From Levilinea saccharolytica (GTDB taxonomy: Bacteria; Chloroflexota; Anaerolineae; Anaerolineales; Anaerolineaceae), in the NCBI RefSeq assembly GCF_001306035.1, contig NZ_LGCM01000035.1, forward strand, positions 1 through 64,000: a stretch of DNA of 64,000 nucleotides, given 5' to 3'. Below are positions 33,073 through 41,944 of the stretch, piece by piece; the first letter of the stretch is position 1; every line of letters begins with the position of its first letter. The notes beneath the pieces were generated by a model. The model had not been told where the DNA came from, did no database searches, and was given only the letters and a program-made list of their open reading frames with translations. Both the position numbers and the translations under genes were made by a program.

Positions 33073-34758
33073 ATGACAACTGAATTAAACCCATCAACCA
33101 CATCCGCACCATCTGCCGTTTCATCGAACCTGGTTTTGGATGGACAAGGGTTGAAAGATCTGCTCAGCGCTGGCCTGGCCTGGCTCAAAACCAATCAGCA
33201 AATCGTGAATGCCCTCAATGTCTTTCCCGTTCCAGACGGCGACACCGGCACCAATATGCTCCTGACCATGCAGGCCGCCTACAACGAAATTGCCAACCTC
33301 AAAGAAACACGGGTCGGCAAGGTCGGCCATGCCATTTCTCAGGGCGCATTAATGGGTGCGCGCGGCAACTCCGGTGTCATACTTTCTCAGTTATGGCGTG
33401 GATTTGCCCGCGAATTGGACAACCTCGAAACGATGGACGCCGAGTTGTTCGTCCGCGCCCTGGGCGAAGCCCGCAACACCGCCTATAAAGGCGTCGTCCG
33501 TCCTGTGGAAGGCACCATCCTCACCGTAGCCAAAGATGTGGCCGCCGCGGGGGAAGCTGCCCTGGCCGAAACTAAAGACCTGCACCTCATCCTTGAAAAA
33601 CTGGTTCAGGCCGCCGACGCCTCCGTCCAGCGTACCCCAGAGCTGCTCCCCATTCTCAAGCAGGCGGGTGTGGTCGACTCCGGCGGCAAAGGTTTGTTTT
33701 TCATTCTCGAAGGCATGCTGCGTCATCTCAACCATCAGTCTCTCGAAAGCCCGCTGATGCCGGTTCAGTCATTATCCGCAATCAATATGGACGATACCAT
33801 GGAAACCATCGAGCCTGGGCAAGATTTGGAATGGGTGATTGACTTTGAACCCAAACAGCCGTTGGAGTTGGAGAGTTTCTACAACGCCCTCACCGACATC
33901 GGCACATCCATCCAATTGGGCGAAGGTGACGGCATGTACCGCCTGCACATCCATGTAGCCAACGAGGCACGCTACAAAGCCTATGAGTACGTCGAGAGCA
34001 TCGGAACCATCATCAAAGGCACCTTCGAGAATCTGGTGTACCAGCTCAACCAAAAAGAAGGCGACCAGATCCCCAATTTCAACCTGGCGGGGGTCGAACC
34101 CGGCACCATTGCCGTCATCGCTGTCTCCCCTGGCGCCGGCATCTCGCGCATTTTCGCCAGCCTGGGCGTCAACGCCATCGTCGAAGGTGGGCAGACCATG
34201 AACCCCAGCACGGAAGAAATCCTGCGCTGTGTCGAAAACCTGCCCACCGATCAGGTCATCATCTTGCCCAATAACAAAAATATCGTCATGGCCGCCCAAA
34301 ATGCCGCCTCCATGACCACCAAAAAAGTGCGCGTCATCCACTCCGTCAGCGTCCCTCAGGGTCTCAGCGCCATGCTGCGCTGCATGCCCGACGGCAATCT
34401 GGATAAAGTCGCCGAGGATATGAAATCAGCCCTCCAGGATGTTGAAACCGGCGAAGTCACCACCGCAACCCGCTCGGTAGAAATCAACGGCATCGAAGTT
34501 CGCGAAGGTGAGGTCATCGCCCTCCTGAACGGTAAACTGGTACTGTCCTCCCAAAACCTCTCCGAGGCCATCTTCGGGCTGCTGGAAAAAGCCGAGACCG
34601 CCGATCGAGAACGCATCACCCTGTTCTACGGTGCAGATATTGCCAAAGACGAAGTCAACCGCATCGCAGACCAAATCCGTCAGCAATATCCAACCCACGA
34701 GATCGAAATTCATGAGGGCCGCCAGCCCCATTATCAATTCATCATCGCCATTGAGTAA
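33073..34758 (+). CDS. fakA: DAK2-domain fatty acid kinase, FakA/YloV-like
   Basis: 561 residues. An N-terminal DhaL/DAK2 ATP-binding domain (about 18-215) shows NVFPVPDGDTGTNM, the Mg-ATP-binding Asp motif, and GARGNSGVILSQ. It is followed by a middle domain and a C-terminal DegV-like part. FakA phosphorylates fatty acids presented by DegV/FakB proteins to give acyl phosphates for phospholipid synthesis. Its immediate neighbour downstream is a degV gene 13 bases away, which fits a kinase-carrier pair. Cytoplasmic. Confidence 0.92.
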   Translation: MTTELNPSTTSAPSAVSSNLVLDGQGLKDLLSAGLAWLKTNQQIVNALNVFPVPDGDTGTNMLLTMQAAYNEIANLKETRVGKVGHAISQGALMGARGNSGVILSQLWRGFARELDNLETMDAELFVRALGEARNTAYKGVVRPVEGTILTVAKDVAAAGEAALAETKDLHLILEKLVQAADASVQRTPELLPILKQAGVVDSGGKGLFFILEGMLRHLNHQSLESPLMPVQSLSAINMDDTMETIEPGQDLEWVIDFEPKQPLELESFYNALTDIGTSIQLGEGDGMYRLHIHVANEARYKAYEYVESIGTIIKGTFENLVYQLNQKEGDQIPNFNLAGVEPGTIAVIAVSPGAGISRIFASLGVNAIVEGGQTMNPSTEEILRCVENLPTDQVIILPNNKNIVMAAQNAASMTTKKVRVIHSVSVPQGLSAMLRCMPDGNLDKVAEDMKSALQDVETGEVTTATRSVEINGIEVREGEVIALLNGKLVLSSQNLSEAIFGLLEKAETADRERITLFYGADIAKDEVNRIADQIRQQYPTHEIEIHEGRQPHYQFIIAIE

Positions 34759-34771
34759 GCCGGTACCGCGT

Positions 34772-35641
34772 ATGCCTTCGATTTGCATCGTCACAGACAG
34801 CACCGCCCAATATTCCCAAATGAACGCCGCCACCCGCGGTTTCGTTCATCAGATTTCGCTGCCGGTCAGCTATGCAGGCCGCACCTACGCCAATAGTGAC
34901 GAGCTGCGCGCTGCGAATTTACCAGCTTCTGTCCTGGCAAATCCACACCCCCAGTTAATCATCCCCTCGGTGGAACAGATCCGCGATCTGCTGATCAGCC
35001 TATCGGCCCGGTTCGATAAGATCCTGTGCGTCCTCCATTCCAGCCATCTCACCCCCCTGGTGGCCAACGCTCAAGAAGCCGTCCGCCTGCTCCACAACGG
35101 TTCCAATTACCAGGTGATCGACTCCTGCGCGGTCTCCGTCGGCCTGGGACTTCTGGTCGAAACCGCCGCTGAAATTGTCCTACAGGGCGAATCCTTGCCC
35201 GCCGTGGAACATGCCATCCGCAGTCAGATTCCCCACATTTACACCGTCCTGTGCACACCAGGCGCCTCGTACCTGCACCGCAACCAATTCATTGACCAGG
35301 GCCAGGGGTTTGTTACCGAAATGATCGGTCTTTACCCCATCTTTACCCTCGAAGAAGGCAAACTCACCCCGATGGAAAAGGTCAAAAGTGTGCGGCACGC
35401 CGAGAACTATTTCCTGGAATTTCTGGACGAATACGACCAGCTCAAGCATGTCGCTGTACTGCAAACGGCCGCGCCCGCTTCGCCAGAGATCCATGCGATT
35501 AAGGAACATTCTCATGAAATGTTCCCCAAAACGCCTTTCACCACCCACTCCATCAACCTTTCCACAGCCGCCATCTTTGGCCCGCGCACTTTCGGCCTCT
35601 TCGTTGCCGAAAAACCTTTGGGGGCACCTCGGCTCAACTAA
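34772..35641 (+). CDS. DegV family fatty-acid-binding protein (FakB-like)
   Basis: 289 residues from the ATG at 34772; the reading frame extends upstream into fakA but without DegV character. The DegV start ICIVTDSTA, the central LCVLHSSHLTP and the end IHAIKEHSHEMFP match the two-domain lipid-binding family. It should present a fatty acid to the FakA-like kinase. The gene ends at a perfect terminator. Confidence 0.92.
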   Translation: MPSICIVTDSTAQYSQMNAATRGFVHQISLPVSYAGRTYANSDELRAANLPASVLANPHPQLIIPSVEQIRDLLISLSARFDKILCVLHSSHLTPLVANAQEAVRLLHNGSNYQVIDSCAVSVGLGLLVETAAEIVLQGESLPAVEHAIRSQIPHIYTVLCTPGASYLHRNQFIDQGQGFVTEMIGLYPIFTLEEGKLTPMEKVKSVRHAENYFLEFLDEYDQLKHVAVLQTAAPASPEIHAIKEHSHEMFPKTPFTTHSINLSTAAIFGPRTFGLFVAEKPLGAPRLN

Positions 35642-35663
35642 TGCAGGCTCACTTGACCTCATT

Positions 35664-35695
35664 CATTCGGCGGCTGCGTGCCGCCGAATGTTTTT
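35664..35695 (+). terminator. Terminator after degV
   Basis: CATTCGGCGGC (35664-35674) pairs perfectly over 11 bases with GCCGCCGAATG (35680-35690) around TGCGT and is followed by TTTTT. Confidence 0.93.
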
Positions 35696-35728
35696 CGGAT
35701 GAATTCACTGGTTTAGATCACTTTGCGG

Positions 35729-35734
35729 TAAAAT
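35729..35734 (+). promoter_or_regulatory. -10 box directly before recG
   Basis: TAAAAT ends 6 bases before the ATG at 35741 and no ribosome-binding site intervenes, suggesting a leaderless recG transcript. The -35 is not clear (TTCACT with a 19-base spacer is the best). Confidence 0.4.
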
Positions 35735-35740
35735 AAACGC

Positions 35741-38251
35741 ATGCCATCACCGATCGAGAAATTGCAAAAATTCTTCAAACTGGAAGCCGAGCGCGGGTAC
35801 GATAATCGCGCTGTGGTGGGCGGCCTGGATAAAATTGTGCCTGCCTGGGATACAGAAGCCCAAACGCTCAATTATCCCGAAACGTTAATCGAAACGGTCC
35901 GCACCAGGCTGTTGAACTACCCCAACCTGGAAAGCGAAGAACGCAGCCAGGCACTGGCGGACCTGTTAACCCTGCTGAAAGAATTTCAAAGCGAACATCC
36001 CCAATTGGCTGCCAACCAGGCTCAACCGGCAGCCCCGCGCAAACCCATTCCCCCCGCTCGCCCCAAACCCGCCCGGCCGGTGGAAGCAGGCCCCGCGGAC
36101 GATTTGCTCCCTCCGCCGCCCGCCGCCCCAAATCTGCGCCCTGCTCGTCCGGTTCCGCCCAAATCCGAACCGGTTCAGGGTCTGGATGCGCCGCTCACCG
36201 TCATCAGCGGCATCGGTACACGCTACGCCCAATCGCTGCGCTCCCTGGGCCTGGAGACCCTCAACGACCTGTTGTATTTCTTCCCCCGGCGCTACGATGA
36301 CTATTCCCAGTTTAAGCCCATCAACCGCCTGGAATATGGAGACGAACTCACTGTTTTGGGCACCATCCAGAGTATCATCGTGCGCCCCATCCGCGGCGGT
36401 CAGTCGCAGTTAACCGAAGCCGTCATCACCGACGGCACAGGTTTCTTGCGGGTCACCTGGTTTAACAGCCCTTACATCGCCAATAAGCTAAAATCCGGCG
36501 ATCAAATTGTCCTCTCCGGCAAAGTGGATATGTACCTGGGCCGTAAGGTCATGAACAATCCCGATTGGGAGAGCCTGGAACAGGAACACCTCCATACCAA
36601 CCGCATTGTGCCGGTCTATCCACTCACCGCCCAGGTCACCCAGAAGAATCTGCGCCGCATCCTGCACCAAACCGTCACCTTCTGGGCCTCCCGCCTCACA
36701 GACCATCTCCCTAACTCGGTGCGAGAAGAGACCAACCTGCCCGACCTGTCCACCGCCATCCGCAACGCCCATTTCCCCGATTCGATGGACAGTCTCACGG
36801 CCGCCCGCCGCCGTCTGGCCTTTGATGAAATTTTCCTGCTCCAGCTCGGCGTTCAGCGCCAGAAGCAAAGCTGGCAGTCGCTCACCGCTCAGGTGTTCGA
36901 ACCGCCTGCGGGCTGGTTGGATGAACAGATCCAGCGCCTGCCCTACGAATTGACCAATGCCCAGCGTAAAGCCCTGGCCGACCTGGAAAGCGATCTGCGT
37001 TCCGGCCGCCCCATGAACCGCCTGCTCCAGGGCGATGTCGGCTCCGGCAAAACGGTTGTTGCCGGCCTGGCCGCCGCCGTCGTCATTCAGGCAGGCGCCC
37101 AAGTGGCCTTCATGGCCCCCACCAGCATCCTTGCCGAACAGCATTACCGCAGCCTCTCCCGTCTCCTGGCTGCTGAGGACGGTTCCAACCTGCTGCGCCC
37201 CGCTGAAATTGCCCTGTTGGTAGGCGACACCTCCGAAGCTGAAAAAGCTGCCATCCGCTCTGGCCTCGCCGATGGGTCCATCCGTCTGGTGATCGGCACC
37301 CACGCCCTCATCGAAGACCCCATCACCTTCCAACGCCTGCAAATGGCCGTGATCGATGAACAGCACCGCTTCGGTGTTGCCCAGCGCGCCGCCTTGCGCG
37401 GCAAAGGTGAAAACCCCCACCTGCTGGTCATGACCGCCACACCCATCCCTCGCTCGCTGGCCCTCACCCTCTACGGCGATCTCGACCTGGCTGTGATGGA
37501 TGAGATGCCCGTAGGCCGTATGCCCATCGAAACCCACGTTCTCCACCCGCTGGAGCGCGAACGCGCCTATCACCTCCTGCGCACGCAGATTGAACAGGGC
37601 CGCCAGGCCTTTATCATTTACCCCCTGGTAGAAAAAGGCGAGCGCGAAGATGACAGCAAAGCCGCCGTGGAAGAACATCAACGCTTACAGCGCGAAGTCT
37701 TCCCGCATCTCAAATTGGGCCTGCTGCACGGGCGGATGCGCCCGGATGAGAAAGAACAGGTGATGGCTCGCTTCCGCGACGGAGAATACCAAATCCTGGT
37801 GTCCACCTCCGTGGTCGAAGTCGGTGTAGATGTTCCCAACGCCACCGTCATGCTCATCGAAGGCGCCAACCGCTTTGGTCTGGCCCAATTACACCAGTTC
37901 CGCGGACGTGTGGGCCGTGGGCCAGATCAATCCTACTGCCTGCTCATTCCCGAATCCGAAAATGCGGTCGAAAATGAGCGTCTGGTCGCTATGGAACAAA
38001 GCAGCGATGGTTTCGTCCTGGCCGAACGCGACCTGGAACAGCGCGGCCCCGGGGATTTCCTTGGCTCGCGCCAGTCCGGCTTCATGGAACTCAAGATGGC
38101 CAGCCTCACCGATGTCCGCCTGATCGAAATTGCCCGGGAACAAGCGCAAAAGCTCTTTGCCATGGATCCAGAACTCCAACTTCCCGAACACGCTAACCTC
38201 AGCCGCGTTTTTGACCGCTTCTGGGCGGCGACGAAAGGGGAATTGAGCTAA
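35741..38251 (+). CDS. recG: ATP-dependent DNA helicase RecG
   Basis: 836 residues, longer than the usual ~690-780. Residues 1-145 form an extra N-terminal region with a Pro-rich linker, a feature known from RecG of some non-proteobacterial lineages. The wedge/OB domain follows (about 150-330), then the helicase core with Walker A GDVGSGKTV, DEQH (DExH box), motif III TATPIPRSL and HQFRGRVGRG in motif VI. It reverses stalled replication forks and processes recombination intermediates. The stop codon TAA shares its last base with the coaD ATG. Confidence 0.95.
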   Translation: MPSPIEKLQKFFKLEAERGYDNRAVVGGLDKIVPAWDTEAQTLNYPETLIETVRTRLLNYPNLESEERSQALADLLTLLKEFQSEHPQLAANQAQPAAPRKPIPPARPKPARPVEAGPADDLLPPPPAAPNLRPARPVPPKSEPVQGLDAPLTVISGIGTRYAQSLRSLGLETLNDLLYFFPRRYDDYSQFKPINRLEYGDELTVLGTIQSIIVRPIRGGQSQLTEAVITDGTGFLRVTWFNSPYIANKLKSGDQIVLSGKVDMYLGRKVMNNPDWESLEQEHLHTNRIVPVYPLTAQVTQKNLRRILHQTVTFWASRLTDHLPNSVREETNLPDLSTAIRNAHFPDSMDSLTAARRRLAFDEIFLLQLGVQRQKQSWQSLTAQVFEPPAGWLDEQIQRLPYELTNAQRKALADLESDLRSGRPMNRLLQGDVGSGKTVVAGLAAAVVIQAGAQVAFMAPTSILAEQHYRSLSRLLAAEDGSNLLRPAEIALLVGDTSEAEKAAIRSGLADGSIRLVIGTHALIEDPITFQRLQMAVIDEQHRFGVAQRAALRGKGENPHLLVMTATPIPRSLALTLYGDLDLAVMDEMPVGRMPIETHVLHPLERERAYHLLRTQIEQGRQAFIIYPLVEKGEREDDSKAAVEEHQRLQREVFPHLKLGLLHGRMRPDEKEQVMARFRDGEYQILVSTSVVEVGVDVPNATVMLIEGANRFGLAQLHQFRGRVGRGPDQSYCLLIPESENAVENERLVAMEQSSDGFVLAERDLEQRGPGDFLGSRQSGFMELKMASLTDVRLIEIAREQAQKLFAMDPELQLPEHANLSRVFDRFWAATKGELS

Positions 38252-38775
38252 TGGTACGCGCTGTTTTTCCGGGGACCTTTGACCCCATCCATTACGGCCA
38301 TATGGACATCGCCCGTCGGGCCTCCCGTCTCTTTGACGAAGTCATTGTGGCCGTCTACAACAAGCCCCTTAAAAATTCGCTCTTCTCCCCAGAAGACCGC
38401 CTGGAATTGACGCGGCAAACTTTTGCAAATGACGCTAAAATAGTGGTAACTGGATATTCCGGCCTGACGGTAAAATTCTGTCAAGAAGTCAATGCTCAGG
38501 TGATCGTCCGCGGTCTGCGCGTATTCTCAGATTTCGAATACGAATTCCGCATGGCCCTCGCCAACCATCATTTAGAAGCGGATGTCGAAGTTGTAGCGCT
38601 CATTACCAGCGAGGAGCACACCTTCATCTCCTCCACCACCGTGCGGGAGGTGGCCTCATTGGGCGGCGACGTTTCTTTCATGGTTCCACCCCTCGTCGCC
38701 GATGCGCTCTACGCCCGCTTTCGCGAATTAGGCAACGACCAACAAATTGTTCCTTTGACCTCTCTACGGGATTGA
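38251..38775 (+). CDS. coaD: Phosphopantetheine adenylyltransferase
   Basis: 174 residues, slightly longer than the usual ~160. Motifs of the nucleotidyltransferase fold are present: FPGTFDPIHYGH (HxGH) and ISSTTVRE (ISSTxxR). It makes dephospho-CoA from 4'-phosphopantetheine and ATP, the penultimate step of CoA synthesis. The ATG overlaps the recG stop by one base (TAATG), so the two are co-translated. Confidence 0.96.
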   Translation: MVRAVFPGTFDPIHYGHMDIARRASRLFDEVIVAVYNKPLKNSLFSPEDRLELTRQTFANDAKIVVTGYSGLTVKFCQEVNAQVIVRGLRVFSDFEYEFRMALANHHLEADVEVVALITSEEHTFISSTTVREVASLGGDVSFMVPPLVADALYARFRELGNDQQIVPLTSLRD

Positions 38776-38836
38776 AAGATGGGTCAGCGGGTGTCAACCT
38801 TGCAACTTGAGGTCTACACACAGATGGAGGGATAAC

Positions 38837-39316
38837 ATGGATATTCTGCATTTGGTGGACCGTCTGGAAGAGCTCTTCAACGAAAGTCGCTCCATTCCGT
38901 TTACCCACAGCGTCATCATTGATGAAGACCGCATGTTGGATATCATCGACCAGATGAAGACCTCCATCCCTGAGGAGATCAAACGCGCCCAGCAGCTCAC
39001 CGCTCAGCGCGACCGTATCCTCGCACAGGCCACCGAAGAAGCTAACCGCACCCTGGCACTCGCGCGGGAAAAAGGTGAACAGATCATCGACCAGACCTCC
39101 ATTGTTCAGGCTGCCCAGGCTCGCGCCGAACAAATTCAGGCCCAAGCCCAGGCTGAGGCTGAAAACACCCGTCAGCAGGCCGATGAGTACGTCATCAACA
39201 GCCTCCTGGCCCTGGAAAGTGAGCTGGACCGCACCCTTACCCAGGTGCGCAACGGCATCCGCAAGGTGCAAACCGACATCGTTGAGAAATACCCCAACCA
39301 ACCGCCAAGGGAATAA
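38837..39316 (+). CDS. Coiled-coil protein of unknown function downstream of coaD
   Basis: 159 residues from the ATG at 38837, 6 bases after GGAGG; a start 30 bases earlier lacks a site. Residues ~40-125 are strongly charged, Ala/Gln/Glu-rich and predicted coiled coil, superficially like F-type ATPase subunit b or DivIVA but without a membrane helix. No enzymatic motif. It is last in the recG-coaD series and followed by a hairpin terminator. I do not recognise the family. Confidence 0.75.
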   Translation: MDILHLVDRLEELFNESRSIPFTHSVIIDEDRMLDIIDQMKTSIPEEIKRAQQLTAQRDRILAQATEEANRTLALAREKGEQIIDQTSIVQAAQARAEQIQAQAQAEAENTRQQADEYVINSLLALESELDRTLTQVRNGIRKVQTDIVEKYPNQPPRE

Positions 39317-39335
39317 GTTCCAACATCATCAAATA

Positions 39336-39370
39336 AGAAGAGCTGCCCGAAAAGCGAGCAGCTCTTTTGA
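39336..39370. terminator. Bidirectional terminator between the coiled-coil gene and lon
   Basis: AGAGCTGC (39339-39346) pairs with GCAGCTCT (39358-39365); rightward it is followed by TTTGATTT and leftward by TCTTATTT, which suits both converging genes. Confidence 0.8.
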
Positions 39371-39391
39371 TTTAATGATAGAAAAGCTGTA

Positions 39392-41917
39392 TCACTCAGC
39401 TGCCGCAGGCGGTGCCCCTGCGCTGCTGTCCTCGCCAGCTTTGACCTTCTCTTTCGGCTTGCTTTTCGAAACCCGCGGCGGGCGGCTGGCCTCAGGGGCA
39501 ATCGCCACCGCCAGTACCTGATCCATGTGGCTCACCGGTACCAGTTTCAATTCATCGCGTACCCGCTTGGGCACATCCACCAAGTCTTTCATGTTGCGTT
39601 CAGGCAAAATCACCGTTTTCAGCCCGGCGCGGTGCGCCGCCAACACTTTCTCGCGCACGCCGCCCACCGGCAGCACCCGCCCCCGCAGGGTAATTTCACC
39701 GGTCATCCCCACCTCTTTAAATACCGGTCTTTCGGTGAAAGCCGAAATCAGCGCCGTCGCCAGGGTGATCCCCGCGCTGGGGCCGTCCTTCGGAATGGCG
39801 CCCTCCGGTATGTGAATGTGAATGTCCAGCCCTTCAAACACCTCGCTGTCGATTTTCAGCTCGCGCGCCCGCGACTTCAGGTACGACAAAGCCGCCTGAG
39901 CCGACTCCTGCATCACCTCGCCCACCTGACCGGTGATCTGCAAGTTGCCCTTGCCCTCCAGAATCAGAACCTCCACTGGCATAATTTCTCCACCGTTTTC
40001 GGTCCAGGCCATGGCCGTGGCCACGCCCACCTCATCCTGCCGCTCCGCTTCCGTCTGGAAGAACTGCGGCGGGCCCAGGAATTTTTCCACCTGGGCGGCC
40101 CCCAGACGCGTGGGGTACGGTCGTTTCTCCGATTTCAAGCGCGCCACTTTCCGGCACATGCGCCCAATCTCGCGTTCCAGATTGCGCACCCCCGCTTCAT
40201 AGGTGTACTCACGGACAATGCGTTTGACCGCTTCGTCCAAGAATTTGATCTCCAGATCCTCCAGGCCGCTTTCTTCCAACTGGCGCGGAATAAGGAACCG
40301 CCGCGAGATTTCCAGTTTCTCTTCCTCGATATAACCTGGGAATTCAATCACTTCCATACGGTCCAACAGCGCCGGAGGGATAGAAGCCATACTGTTGGCC
40401 GTGGTGATGAACATCACCTGCGACAAATCAAAGGACAGCTCCAGAAAATGATCTGAAAAAGCGTTGTTTTGCTCCGGATCCAACACCTCCAGCAGCGCTG
40501 CCGCCGGATCACCCCGAAAATCCGCCCCCAACTTATCAATTTCATCCAGCATAAACAGCGGGTTAATGCTCCCCGCCCGCTTGATCGTCTGTAAAATTCG
40601 CCCGGGCAGCGCCCCGATATAGGTGCGTCGGTGGCCGCGAATTTCCGCCTCGTCGCGCACTCCGCCCAAAGACAGGCGTACAAATTTTCGCCCCAATGAT
40701 TCAGCGATGGATCGCCCTAGCGAGGTCTTGCCCGTTCCCGGGGGGCCCACAAAGCACAGAATCGGCTGACGCAGGCGTTTTGGCTTCAGGCTTCGCACCG
40801 CTATGTATTCAATAATGCGGTCTTTGGCACGTCCCAACCCGTAATGGTTATCTTCCAGAACCTTGGCGGCATGGCGCACATCCAGGTTGTCTTCCGTGGC
40901 CGTGCGCCAGGGCAGGTCCAGAATCCAATCCAGATAATTACGGATGATCCCCACCTCGGGGGCCATCGCCGGCATCTGCGTCAGCCGTTCCAGTTCGCGC
41001 ACAGCCGCTGCCCTGGCCTCGTCCGGCAGGTCAGCCTGCTCCACCCGGCCGCGCAGCTCATTGATTTCCCTCAGCCAGATATCCCCCTCGCCCAGCTCAG
41101 TTTGAATCGCCTTCATTTGTTCACGCAGGTAATATTCGCGCTGACTGCGGTCAACTTCGCTTTGCACCCGCGTTTGGATCTCATCCTCCAGCTGTAAAAC
41201 ATCCAGCTCCTGCGCCAACAGCCAGTTCACCCGCTTCAACCGTTCAATCGGGTCAGGCAGCAGCAGCAGAGCCTGCCGCTCCTTAAAGGGCAGGGAAATG
41301 GCCGTAGCGATCATATCCGCCAGCCATCCCGGTTCGCTTAAATTCATCGAATACAGATGAGCTTCGTCCGGCAAACTACGGTCAAGCTGCACGCAGCGTT
41401 CAAATAAATCCCGCGCCGTGCGCATCAGAGCGTCAATCGTCCGGTCCACATCCGCCGGTTCCTCAATCACCCGTGCCCGCACGCGGAAGAACGGCTCTTC
41501 CTGCACAAATTCCACCACTTCCACACGCCGCCGTCCCTGCACCAACGCCGAATTGTTGCCCTCCGGCATAGACAGCAGCCGTCCTACCGCCAGTTCCGTA
41601 CCGATCGGCAGAAAATCTTGCGCGGTCGGCTCATCCACTTCGGGGTCGCGCTGCACCAGCCCGATTACCGTCTGGAAATTAAACTGGGCTTCCTGAATCG
41701 CGAGCAAGTTAGCCCCCGGCGGGATAAACACCGGGGAGATCATCCGCGGGAACACCACAATATCCCGCAGAATCATCACAGGGCATTCAATGATACCGTC
41801 TTCGTCCGGCTCGCAATCCGGCACGCGGTACAACTCTTCCGTCCGCTGGTGAATCGCGGAAGAAAAATCTTCAGGGTTGCTTTGCCGGGAATACCAATCG
41901 TCAGACTTCATATTCAC
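39392..41917 (-). CDS. lon: ATP-dependent protease Lon
   Basis: 841 residues. N-terminal substrate-binding LAN domain (about 40-240), AAA+ module with Walker A GPPGTGKTS and Walker B LFMLDEIDK, and protease domain with the Ser-Lys dyad S714 (DGPSAG) and K757 (GGVREK). The C terminus has a ~35-residue Lys/Pro/Ala tail beyond the usual end. Lon degrades misfolded and regulatory proteins in the cytoplasm. The frame starts with GTG at 41917, eight to nine bases after GAGG; ATG at 41911 is an alternative. It follows folC by 27 bases. TACAAT on its strand at 41941-41936 may be its own -10. I see no CIRCE or HspR heat-shock operator. Confidence 0.96.
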   Translation of the reverse strand: MNMKSDDWYSRQSNPEDFSSAIHQRTEELYRVPDCEPDEDGIIECPVMILRDIVVFPRMISPVFIPPGANLLAIQEAQFNFQTVIGLVQRDPEVDEPTAQDFLPIGTELAVGRLLSMPEGNNSALVQGRRRVEVVEFVQEEPFFRVRARVIEEPADVDRTIDALMRTARDLFERCVQLDRSLPDEAHLYSMNLSEPGWLADMIATAISLPFKERQALLLLPDPIERLKRVNWLLAQELDVLQLEDEIQTRVQSEVDRSQREYYLREQMKAIQTELGEGDIWLREINELRGRVEQADLPDEARAAAVRELERLTQMPAMAPEVGIIRNYLDWILDLPWRTATEDNLDVRHAAKVLEDNHYGLGRAKDRIIEYIAVRSLKPKRLRQPILCFVGPPGTGKTSLGRSIAESLGRKFVRLSLGGVRDEAEIRGHRRTYIGALPGRILQTIKRAGSINPLFMLDEIDKLGADFRGDPAAALLEVLDPEQNNAFSDHFLELSFDLSQVMFITTANSMASIPPALLDRMEVIEFPGYIEEEKLEISRRFLIPRQLEESGLEDLEIKFLDEAVKRIVREYTYEAGVRNLEREIGRMCRKVARLKSEKRPYPTRLGAAQVEKFLGPPQFFQTEAERQDEVGVATAMAWTENGGEIMPVEVLILEGKGNLQITGQVGEVMQESAQAALSYLKSRARELKIDSEVFEGLDIHIHIPEGAIPKDGPSAGITLATALISAFTERPVFKEVGMTGEITLRGRVLPVGGVREKVLAAHRAGLKTVILPERNMKDLVDVPKRVRDELKLVPVSHMDQVLAVAIAPEASRPPRVSKSKPKEKVKAGEDSSAGAPPAAAE

Positions 41918-41944
41918 TATTTTTTCCTCATCCCTATTGTACCC

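Noticed and set aside
36488-37681. 397-codon open frame on the minus strand
   Set aside because: Antisense to the RecG helicase core; no motifs, no ribosome-binding site, composition typical of a mirror frame.
38837-39316. F0 ATP synthase b subunit
   Set aside because: The protein has a similar charged coiled coil but no N-terminal membrane helix, and its gene sits with coaD rather than with atp genes.
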